The notes under the pieces: model-generated | Told to the model about the DNA's origin: nothing | The model's database searches: none | Seen by the model: the letters and a program-made list of their open reading frames with translations, nothing else | Assembly: GCA_016712035.1 (NCBI GenBank) | Contig: JADJRT010000003.1 | Location: 1-20,000, forward strand | Reading direction: 5' to 3' | DNA from: Flammeovirgaceae bacterium | GTDB lineage: Bacteria > Bacteroidota > Bacteroidia > Cytophagales > Cyclobacteriaceae | Length of the DNA stretch: 20,000 bases | Shown here: in pieces, positions 1 to 8,202 of the stretch | Position numbering within the stretch: position 1 is the stretch's first letter | Layout: each line of letters opens with the position of its first letter | Position numbers and translations under genes: made by a program

Positions 1-294
1 TCGTCGAAATCAAATTGAAGCCCGATAGATGAACTTTCCGATTGGAACTTTTACAATTTTCTAAAATGACTGGTTTCGTTTGGAAATGTAATGGGGACCC
101 CTATCATCATGCAACCACGGAGTAGGCATTATTGCATTAAAGTGCCATTCCAGAAAAAAACCGGCTGTAATAGAAACTCCTTACGGGGATACAATCGCCA
201 TTCGCCATAAAGTGTTCTTATCACATTCCTATGACCATCGATAATGTCGCTGGATGGATCGCTTGGCGAGAAGTACTGGTTGAGCTGTGGCCGA
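1..294 (-). other. Possible frameshifted PorP/SprF-type fragment at window edge
   Basis: No clean gene is visible here. On the minus strand one frame is open from about 299 to the stop at 129-131 and contains RPQLNQYFSPSDPSSD and, further on, EFLLQPVFFWNG. A second minus frame then continues with HFNAIMPTPWLHDDRG and stops near 62. The QPVFFWNG-like stretch loosely resembles the middle of PorP/SprF type IX secretion membrane proteins, and genes of that family often follow CHU_C genes, as this stretch does. If so, the N-terminal half and signal peptide are missing and at least one frameshift is present. The call rests on position and weak resemblance only; the stretch could equally be non-coding. 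Confidence 0.22.
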
Positions 295-1461
295 TTAGCT
301 TAGAAATTCGATAACTCCCGATCTTTTAATTTGGAGATATCCAGTAGCCTTTGGTGTTCCATTGCCTAGATCGATAGAATAAAAATAAGTACCTGCTGGT
401 AGTTTATTGTTTCCTTTAACATTTGATTCCTTTGAAGTACGCTGGTTATCGTAATTATTCATATCGAAAACGATCGCCCCAACGGTTATGAAATACTCTG
501 ACATTATTTTTCAGGATGTAATTCAATGTTCTGATTTTCATCAATACATTATTTCCGTCTTGCGTAACGGAGACTCCATTGTAAACCTCAATGTCTCGTT
601 CGCCACTTAAGGCTGCGGCAGTCAAGAAAGAAACTGAGGGCGGGAGTTCACTTGTTACTGAGCCCGCATTTAAATCGCCTGTTAAAAGTGATTTTCCCAA
701 ACTTGAATAAGGGCCTAAGGCCACACTGCTCTCGGACACAATCATTAAATCCAAATTGGTAGTAAGGTCAGCTTCATCATTTAAGGGCAATGTAACCGTG
801 CTCGGATTGAAATTTCCCCCACCAAGCACTAGTTCCCAATAACGCTTTTGAAGAAAGTTTAGCGATATCAACTTCTCCCGTCAATACTTCCCCTGAGTTT
901 AGTTCATGCAGCGTTAAAGTTGCCGAAGTATTAGTAGCTGTAACATTGCTGATTTCAACAGGTAAATACGTAGTGCCATTACCTATTGGAAAAATCCAAT
1001 CCCCTGTGCCTTGCACTTCAACCGGGCCCACCATGCGACTGATCTGATCCCAAGCACACTCCCCATCGTTTAAAGGTATTTTAGCTCCATTAACTGATTT
1101 GGGATTGCTCGCCTGAAGATCTCCTGCTCATAGTAATATTGGCTAGAAATTGTTTTTCACCCGTACCACTTATTACCAACCTTTCAAAAGACTGGTCATT
1201 ATGATTAATTGTTTGAACCAAATCACTATTAAAATTGATCACACCCGTACCAGCATCATAGGTACCATTGTTAATCCAGGCCCCCGAAATTCGCAAGTCA
1301 CCATTATTCGTTAGCGTGCCATTGTTCACCAAACTGTCTGGCACAGTAAAGATAGTTTGCGAGGCAATGCTAATGGTTGCGCCACTGTTGTAGAACCCCT
1401 GTGCAAAACCATGGCTTGACAGAATTACACTAATTAAACAAGCGATCAAGTTTCTTTTCAT
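295..1461 (-). pseudogene. Secreted protein with CHU_C (gliding motility-associated/T9SS) C-terminal domain, frameshifted
   Basis: This is one gene read in at least three frames. It starts at ATG 1461 with a signal peptide (MKRNLIACLISVILSSHGFAQ), followed by a beta-rich region with repeated NNGT/NNGD motifs. The frame breaks near 1126 and continues with MVGPVEVQGTGDWIFPIGNG, a motif typical of large Bacteroidota surface proteins. It breaks again near 865 (CTTTCTTCAAAAGCG) and near 485. The last ~85 residues form a CHU_C domain: EVYNGVSVTQDGNN, VRVFHNRWGD, then in a new frame VFDMNNYDNQ and LPAGTYFYSIDLGNG, ending IKRSG...FLS. This domain directs or anchors proteins through type IX secretion. 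At about 390 residues it is short for its class. The start codon overlaps the stop of the upstream S74 gene, implying translational coupling. Either a decaying gene or a poor consensus sequence. Confidence 0.72.
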
Positions 1462-4400
1462 GGCTTTGATTTTGTATCGGAGGTATTGGCAACTTCTAAG
1501 CCTAAAGCTTTTTTAATCTTTTCCCAATTCAACTTTCCGAGTTCCAAATCTGAAGTCTCGGATTGTACATTTTTAAGAGACGCCTCTAAAGCCTGAATTT
1601 ATACATCTCGTTTTTCTAATTATTCCTACAGAAATTTATTTCCAGTTGTTGCTCTTGACTGCTTTTACAAGCGGAGCAACGAAATCGGTATAGCGCAATC
1701 CCAGAGTGCGATCTTCATCTCCACCTATAGTTAAAATAGCATTTTCTTCCCCTACAAGTTTCTCAATATCCTGCGCAATGAATCCCCAATTAAGTCGATT
1801 ATCCGCTAGGTTTTTCATCTGATAACTCACGGGCTTTAACTTTAAAATAAAATCAAGACCAGCATCAATATCTTGAATATCTTGTTTGAGGCGTTTATCT
1901 GAGGCTGCCGTGAAAGCAACTTGACCTTCGATAACACTTACCGTTGCGTTACCAATTCGAACTTTATTACTTGCATTAACAACGGTGTTATATCCAATAG
2001 CGGTGGCATTTTGCAAATTAGTTGAACTTACATCAGCAAAGTAACCAAGTATAGTATGCTGCCCGCCTGTAGTGTTGGTTATGCCCGCCCTATTTCCCGC
2101 AAAAAGACTTTGAGTTCCTGAAGTATTAGCTTGCCCCGATTTTTCACCAATAAAAGTATTGGCCCTCCAGTAGATGCCTGACCGGCCTGAGCACCAATAA
2201 ATGTATTACCATTAAATGTGGCCGTTGCGTTTGCACTACCGGCAAGCCAACCAATTAATGTATTTAGTCCACCTGTTGTTGTGTTTTGTCCTGCTTGTGT
2301 TCCCATAAACACATTATAACTTCCAGATGTATTTGCACTTCCAGCGGATGAGCCATAAAAAGCATTGTCCGTTCCCGAAGTTACTGTGCCAATAGGATTA
2401 CCTGCAACTAAATTTCCCCTGGTTAGTGATTGATTAAAGTTGTCCCCCAGGGCTGCCCATTGGGTATTAACCACCTGAGTTGACGAGCACTTGCCCAGCG
2501 GTACCTGCTTGTAATTTTGAAACGGCAATTGCTGCCGTTGCACTTATATCGATATTCGCAATAGTTCCATCAACAATCTTGGTTGAAGTAATGATATTTC
2601 CTACGGTAGGATTTGGATAAAATCCAGCAAGATCTCCACCTGCAGCTCCCGATAAAGTGATCGCAATATTCGATGCCGTAGTTATTCTGCCTTGTGCATC
2701 GACCACAATCTGTGGAACAGTAGCTGCTGATCCATAAGTACCTCCGGTAACACCCGTATTGTTAAGATTTAAGCCAGACCCAAAAGTCCCGGTAATATTT
2801 CCAACAGCTGGCGATTCTGAATCAAGCACCACTGAACCATTCAATTTAAGTGCATCAATCAATCCTGTGGTTGCCGCACTGTTAATTACTGTAACTAAAC
2901 TATTACCTGATGTGAGCGCCAAAGTAGGATTAGGATACGAACCCGCTAAATCTCCTCCTGCTGCACCACCGGGGGCTACACCTGCAATAGTTGTATTGCC
3001 CGGCTGAGGTAAGCCTTCCTTGGGCATCGACAGTAAATGACTGATTACTTGGTGACTGAGCCATAAGCACCCGCCAACTACCGATGTGTTTGCACCATCT
3101 AAAAGTTTACTGTTATTCGTAATTGCTGGATCTAAAATTTTAAGTGTTGTAACTCCATCATTGGCTACATCAGCAGTCGTAATTGTTCCATCTAAAAGTT
3201 TTGCACTTGGTTGCTGCATGGTGCGGTGCAACTTCTGGGCTAGGAAAAGTGCCAGCACGCAGGATTGGATAACTACCTGCTCCACCCTCCGGGTGCTACC
3301 CCAGCTATAGTTGTATTACCTGCAGAAGTAATTCTCCCTTGAGCGTCCACAGTAAAATTCGCAACTTGAGTAGCGGAACCATATGAACCCAACGTAACCG
3401 CAGTGTTCGCTAACTTTGCAGCTGTAACCGAACCATTAGTTAAATCCGCAGTAGCAATGGTACCATCTAAAATCTTTGCACTAGTTACCGCATCTGCATT
3501 TATCGTAGGATTTGGAAAAGTGCCGGTTAAATCTCCACCAGCAGCCCACCTGGTGCTACACCAGCAATAGTTGTATTCCCTACTGCAGTAAGTCTCCTTG
3601 AGGCATCTACGGTAAAATTTGGTACCTGCGTTGCGGAGCCATATGAACCCAACGTAACACTTGTATTAGCCAATTTAATCGCAGTGACTGAAGCATTAGC
3701 CAAATCAACTGTTGCAATAGTTCCATCGAAAATATCGGCACTGGTAATAGAACCATCCAGGAATTTTAGCACTTGTGATCGCACCATTGACAATAGTTGG
3801 ATTCGGATAAGCACCAGTTAAATCTCCACCCGCTACCCCCTGGTAAAACACCACTAATCGTTACACCCGATGCAGAAGTAATTCTTCCCTGCGCATCAAC
3901 AACAATTTGTGGAACCGTGGTAGTTGATCCGTATGTACCTAATGCAACACCGGTGCTAGCTAACTTAGTTGCCGTTACCGAAGCGTTCGCTAAATCGGCT
4001 GTTGATATTGTTCCGTCTAAAATTTTGCCACTTGTTATTGCATCCGCGCTTACAGTCGGGTTAGGAAAAGTGCCTGCTAAATCTCCGCCAGCAGCTCCTC
4101 CTGGTACAACACCTGAAATTGTTACTGTAGAGGGTGCTCCTAAAGTTGATAACGAAAGTAGCCCTGTCGCCCCATTAAAAGATAGTGCCTGATCGTCAGT
4201 ATTTACACCTGTAAAAGCCGAAAGGTTTATTGGCGTGGCCGATGTGTTATTTGTGATGGTTAATGTACTTCCCACTAATTGTAAATCTTGAGGTATTGCC
4301 GAAATAGTGTTGGCCGAAATTGCAATTCCATCCCCTGCTGTTAACTCAAGTCCCGTTCGCAAGAGTTGCCATTGATTGATTTGCCAGAAATAAAATGAAT

Positions 4401-4647
4401 TCTCATCCTTATCAAAAACCAATAGACCATTCTCACCAGTAGACAACGTGGAAGTAAAGGCTGGCGATATACGCTGACTGGTAGTGAGTTTTGGAACTAG
4501 TAATCCCTGGTTGTTACCCGGAGATACTAATTCGAGCACAGCATTCTTATTTGGTGTTACCACTCCAATCCCTACTGAATTTTGGCTTTTTGCTAGTATC
4601 GCGCTAAAAAACAAAAGACTAGCCAAACAATAGACTTTAGCAAACAT
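1458..4647 (-). pseudogene. Signal-peptide-bearing fibre-like protein with C-terminal peptidase S74 (endosialidase chaperone) domain, frameshifted
   Basis: About 1060 codons spread over all frames. In order: signal peptide (MFAKVYCLASLLFFSAILAKSQ); an NSVGIGVVTPNKNAVLEL head; five or six stalk repeats with GGDLAGTFPNP and VDAQGRIT motifs (about 4105-2600); a head-like region with NTFIGAQAG/NTLIGWLAG repeats (about 2450-2040); the S74 domain, containing SDKRLK with Ser (codon 1902-1900) and Lys five residues on (1887-1885) as the likely autocleavage dyad, then LKPVSYQ and WGFIAQDIE; and a charged coiled-coil tail. The visible stop at 1636 is an artefact of a one-base slip. The corrected tail (EQQLEI...LEKRDV...LEASLKNVQ...WEKIKKALGL) runs to the TGA at 1460-1458. 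I see breaks near 3838, 3766, 3546, 3180-3290, 2470, 2163, 1655 and 1615, plus an in-frame TAA at 1601-1599. S74 domains trimerise fibres and cleave themselves off; the signal peptide argues for a cell-surface protein, not a phage one. Confidence 0.82.
2600..4105 (-). repeat. Stalk repeats of the S74 protein (5-6 imperfect units of ~255-325 bp)
   Basis: Imperfect in-gene repeats. Each unit encodes GGDL(A/T)G(T/S/A)(F/Y)PNPT, then SAKILDGTI(A/S)TADL, SVTA(T/I)KLA, LGSYGSATQVP, VDAQGRIT and a TTIAGVAPGGAAG linker. GDL motifs are encoded near 4075, 3815, 3525, 2950 and 2625, with a degenerate copy near 3250-3285. The copy near 3180-3290 seems to have lost several short pieces. Frame breaks cluster at unit junctions, especially in the G-rich PGG codons. 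Confidence 0.8.
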
Positions 4648-4703
4648 AATAAACAGGTTAGGTTAAGGTATTAAATTAAACGTTTGTATTTAAACGGGGA
4701 TTC

Positions 4704-4734
4704 TAAATCTACAAGATTTTAATAGACTTTCAAA
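4704..4734 (-). promoter_or_regulatory. Bacteroidota-type promoter for the S74/CHU_C operon
   Basis: Read on the minus strand, TTTG (4734-4731) is followed after exactly 19 bases by TAGATTTA (4711-4704). This matches the Bacteroidota sigma-factor consensus TTTG-N19-TAnnTTTG except in the last base. Transcription would start near 4697, giving a ~50-base leader before the ATG at 4647. No Shine-Dalgarno-like sequence lies ahead of that ATG, which is usual in this phylum. Confidence 0.6.
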
Positions 4735-4810
4735 TAATGAATCAAGAAGCAATTCGAGCATACTATGCATGTTTCACTTTTGATTACTTAATATTGTAAA
4801 AAATTTCTAC

Positions 4811-5956
4811 ATGAATTTTGGAACAAAAGCCGTGCATGCGGGCGTAACACCCGATCCAAGTACAGGAGCCATTATGACTCCAATTTATCAAACCTCTACC
4901 TATGTGCAGGAATCTCCAGCCAAGCACAAAGGATATGCCTATGCGCGAGGCGCAAATCCAACCCGTAATGCACTGCAAAAAAGCATTGCAGCACTTGAAG
5001 ATGGAAAGTTTGGAATTTGCTTTTCATCGGGAATGGGAGCTACCGATGCCGTTATTAAATTGTTGGCACCAGGCGATGAGGTAATTACAAGCAATGATTT
5101 ATATGGCGGCTCGTACCGCATGTTTAAAAAGGTCTATGAAAAATTTGGGATTAAATTTCATTTCATTGACCTGACGGATGTTGCCAATCTTACTCCACAT
5201 ATTAATAAAAATACAAAGCTCTTATGGTTGGAGACTCCTTCCAATCCCTTGATGCGGATCATTGATATTGAAGCTTGCGTATCCGTTGCCAAACAGAATA
5301 ACATCTTAGTGGCTGTAGATAATACATTTGCCTCACCGTATTTACAAAATCCGCTTGCCTTAGGTGCCGCCATTGTTATGCACTCCGTAACTAAATACCT
5401 GAGCGGCCATAGCGATGTAATTATGGGAGCATTGGTTGTCAATGAAGAGAAACTATTTCAGGAACTTGCATTTATTGCTAACTCCTGTGGCGCAGTTCCA
5501 GGCCCGCAGGATTCCTTTCTCGTTCTGCGTGGCATCAAAACTTTGCATTTAAGAATGGAGCGGCATTGCTTTAATGGAAAAAAAATCGCTGAACATTTGC
5601 TCAATCATCCAAAGGTGGGGAAAGTGTATTGGCCAGGATTTACAAATCACCCCAATCATGCCATTGCTAAAAAACAAATGCGCGACTTCGGAGGCATGTT
5701 ATCCTTCACATTAAAAAATGATAGCATCGAAAAAGCAACCTTGATGATGGAAAGCGTTGAATTATTTTCGTTGGCGGAATCGCTGGGTGGCGTTGAGTCG
5801 CTGATCAATCATCCCGCTTCCATGACGCACGCCAGTATTCCAAAAGAAGAACGTATTAAAAACGGACTTAGTGATTCCCTGATACGCCTGAGTATTGGCG
5901 TAGAAGATGTGGAAGACTTGATTGAAGACTTAGACCAAGCTCTTTCGAAAGTATAA
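4811..5956 (+). CDS. Cystathionine gamma-synthase/gamma-lyase family PLP enzyme
   Basis: Intact 381-residue enzyme of the Cys/Met metabolism PLP-dependent family, at the usual length. It would form or cleave cystathionine (homoserine ester plus cysteine, or the reverse trans-sulfuration direction) in the cytoplasm. Visible features are PIYQTSTYVQ near the N-terminus; YARGANPTR (residues 44-52), whose Tyr and Arg normally bind the cofactor phosphate of the partner subunit; SSGMGAT (72-78); Tyr98 of DLYGG stacking on the PLP ring; Asp170 of VAVDNT pairing with the pyridine nitrogen; Lys195 of SVTKYLSGHSD forming the Schiff base; and the SLGGVESLINHPASMTHAS substrate loop near the C-terminus. 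The sequence alone does not decide between synthase, lyase and a sulfhydrylase, so no symbol is given. It is divergent from the S74 operon and convergent with the kinase (37-bp gap, no clear terminator). Confidence 0.93.
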   Translation: MNFGTKAVHAGVTPDPSTGAIMTPIYQTSTYVQESPAKHKGYAYARGANPTRNALQKSIAALEDGKFGICFSSGMGATDAVIKLLAPGDEVITSNDLYGGSYRMFKKVYEKFGIKFHFIDLTDVANLTPHINKNTKLLWLETPSNPLMRIIDIEACVSVAKQNNILVAVDNTFASPYLQNPLALGAAIVMHSVTKYLSGHSDVIMGALVVNEEKLFQELAFIANSCGAVPGPQDSFLVLRGIKTLHLRMERHCFNGKKIAEHLLNHPKVGKVYWPGFTNHPNHAIAKKQMRDFGGMLSFTLKNDSIEKATLMMESVELFSLAESLGGVESLINHPASMTHASIPKEERIKNGLSDSLIRLSIGVEDVEDLIEDLDQALSKV

Positions 5957-5993
5957 ACAACCTTGAAATCAAGAAATAGAATCAAGTTACTTT

Positions 5994-8069
5994 TTATAGA
6001 GAAGGAATTTTTACAACAAAAGTTGCTCCGTGACCTTGTTCGCTTATTAATTCTATTTCACCATTGAGACGATCAACAAGCGTTTTAACAATAGCTAAGC
6101 CTAAACCGTTAGAACTTTCGCCACCCGTTGGCCGGGCCGAAAGTTTTTTGAACTTCTGGAATAAAAATCCCTTATCGGCTTTTGAAAAACCTGGGCCTCG
6201 ATCTGCAACTTTGATTATCGCATCGTTTCCTTCCATTAATCCAGAGATAGTAATAAGTGATTTTTTTGGAGAAAATTTAATGGCATTGGATATGAGATTG
6301 TCTAGAATTCGATTGAGATAATCTGGATCAGATTTGAAGGAACTACTTAGTGTGCTGGTTACTTCCATTTGAATTGATTTTAATTCGGCAGAAACTTTGA
6401 ATGAATTAATTCGATCTAGCAAAAGGAAATTTAAATCGAAGGTGGACATTATTGGCGAGCCTGCATTCTCTTCAATGGCATTAACATCAAGCAAATCAAT
6501 AATAAGATTAGAACCAGCATGGGTAGCCTGCTTAATCATTTGCAAGTACTCTAGTTGCTTGGAAGACAGAGCACTCTCAATCTCCATTATACTGGCAAGA
6601 CCCGTAATTCGATTTAAGGGAGATTTTAGGTCATGAGCAACAATATTCATTAATGAGTTCTTCTCATTATTTAAATCATTAAGCTGATGATTCTGTTTTT
6701 TTAAATCTTCATTTACTTTCGTAATCTCATTCTGCTGCTTAAGTATTTTCTCATTTTGAACTTGCAACTTTTGATTAATGATTTTGCGCTTACGGCTAAA
6801 TGTCCAGAAAAAAGCCATCACAACCGTTACTGAAATAAATAAAATTATCAGCATCCGGTTTTGGAATCGTTGCGCTGAAATAATCGAGGAGCTTTCTATT
6901 TGAGAGGCTTTCAACAACTCATTCTCTTTTTCCTTTTTTTCAATTTGTAACAAGAATTGCAATCGCTCTATCTGTCGTTGAAGGTCTGTGTTTTTAATTT
7001 GTTCCTTTAAAATGTCGTGCTGATTTTTCAACGCCTGCGATTTTGGCCCATAACCAAGTGCCTGATAGCACAAGGCGGCATTTCCAACGGCATCTATCTC
7101 GTAAAGTAAATTTCCAGCCAGCTTGGATTTGGCTATTACATCTTCAAAAGTCAGCAGTGCCAGCGAATACTGTTTTTGTTGCAGCAAATATTTTCCCTTA
7201 ACAAGGGATGCTCTTATGAATAATTTCTGATTGGTGACTTCCGAAACGGTTTTCAATACTTCGGTTGCTTTTATATAAGCTTCTTCGAAGGCATCCTCAT
7301 TAAGTAATATTTCAGCTTCTCCTTGTTTCAATTCTGCAAGGGTAACCTTATCATTCATAGACTCAGCCACTTTGTGCGCAATCCGCAGTCTCTCTAACGC
7401 TGCTTTGGTATCGCCTTTAGCCTGATATATCAATCCTAACTCAAGCAATGAAGAAACAATGCCCCGCTTGTCATCTAATTGTTTTCGAAGTTGGTATGCC
7501 TGGGTAGACATTTCTATTGCTTTATCAAAATCATTTTGAGATTTGTAAATATTAGCTAAACTTCGATAGACATATGCCAAGCCTGACTTCTCTTGAAGTT
7601 TTTCAAAAATATTCTTCGACAGAATTAAATTATCGAAAGCGCGTACCAAATCACCACCATCAAAGAACATCCGCCCCAAATTGTTATAGCCAAATCCCAA
7701 TTGAATAGAATCCTGTTGATCAATCGCAATCTGTATTGCCTGCTCATGGTATTGAGCAGACATATCATATACACCTTTCGCTGCATAAGCCAACCCGATA
7801 TAACTTAATGGCTTTGACAGGTCCTTGGTTAAGGAAATACTTTTTCCAAGTTTGGAGGCCTTTGTACAATAGTATATTGTGCTGTCGGGATAAGAATAGC
7901 GGTATTCAAAACCGATCGCATTCAAAATTTCAAATTCATCTTTCTGAGATTGATTTTTTTGATTTAGCGTAAAATGTAAACTATCAATTGTACTCAGATT
8001 CTGGCTCAGCCCCTGAATGGAGTTTATGACCACGGCTAAAGAAAGAATACAAGCTATTCGAACTTTCAT
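5994..8069 (-). CDS. TPR-containing membrane sensor histidine kinase
   Basis: Intact, 691 residues. An N-terminal signal sequence (1-23) is followed by tetratricopeptide-like repeats (about 45-345, e.g. GYNNLGRMFFDGGDLVRAFD and SLANIYKSQNDFDKAIEMS). Then come a short coiled coil (355-395), one membrane helix (406-423, MLIILFISVTVVMAFFWTF), a second coiled coil (430-470), a HisKA domain with the phospho-acceptor His479 in IVAHDLKSPLN, and an HATPase_c domain with N-box DNLISNAIKFSP (590-601), G1 DRGPGF (623-628) and G2 GLGLAIV (655-661). The TPR part would lie in the periplasm and the kinase part in the cytoplasm. This architecture is common in Bacteroidota. There is no receiver domain and no response regulator nearby, so it is an orphan kinase with an unknown partner and signal. 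Confidence 0.93.
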   Translation of the reverse strand: MKVRIACILSLAVVINSIQGLSQNLSTIDSLHFTLNQKNQSQKDEFEILNAIGFEYRYSYPDSTIYYCTKASKLGKSISLTKDLSKPLSYIGLAYAAKGVYDMSAQYHEQAIQIAIDQQDSIQLGFGYNNLGRMFFDGGDLVRAFDNLILSKNIFEKLQEKSGLAYVYRSLANIYKSQNDFDKAIEMSTQAYQLRKQLDDKRGIVSSLLELGLIYQAKGDTKAALERLRIAHKVAESMNDKVTLAELKQGEAEILLNEDAFEEAYIKATEVLKTVSEVTNQKLFIRASLVKGKYLLQQKQYSLALLTFEDVIAKSKLAGNLLYEIDAVGNAALCYQALGYGPKSQALKNQHDILKEQIKNTDLQRQIERLQFLLQIEKKEKENELLKASQIESSSIISAQRFQNRMLIILFISVTVVMAFFWTFSRKRKIINQKLQVQNEKILKQQNEITKVNEDLKKQNHQLNDLNNEKNSLMNIVAHDLKSPLNRITGLASIMEIESALSSKQLEYLQMIKQATHAGSNLIIDLLDVNAIEENAGSPIMSTFDLNFLLLDRINSFKVSAELKSIQMEVTSTLSSSFKSDPDYLNRILDNLISNAIKFSPKKSLITISGLMEGNDAIIKVADRGPGFSKADKGFLFQKFKKLSARPTGGESSNGLGLAIVKTLVDRLNGEIELISEQGHGATFVVKIPSL

Positions 8070-8202
8070 TTTTTCATTTCAACTCGCAATTTACGAATCG
8101 CTTCCCGCTATTATTACCCCATGTAAGATGTTTGCCGAATGATAAGATTTTGCATTAATGACCGTAGTCACAGGCATTCGATATAGATCCTAATACGACC
8201 CA

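Noticed and set aside
2759..4192. Plus-strand ORFs rich in Pro, Ala and Ser
   Set aside because: They are the mirror of the S74 stalk repeats; the minus strand carries the recognisable PNPT/VDAQGRIT motifs, signal peptide and promoter.
1458..4647. Prophage tail-fibre gene
   Set aside because: The protein has a signal peptide and a Bacteroidota promoter, and no phage structural, lysis or integrase genes are near it.
4789..4796. Possible -7 box TAATATTG before the trans-sulfuration gene
   Set aside because: No TTTG lies about 19 bases upstream and the box is only partly matching.
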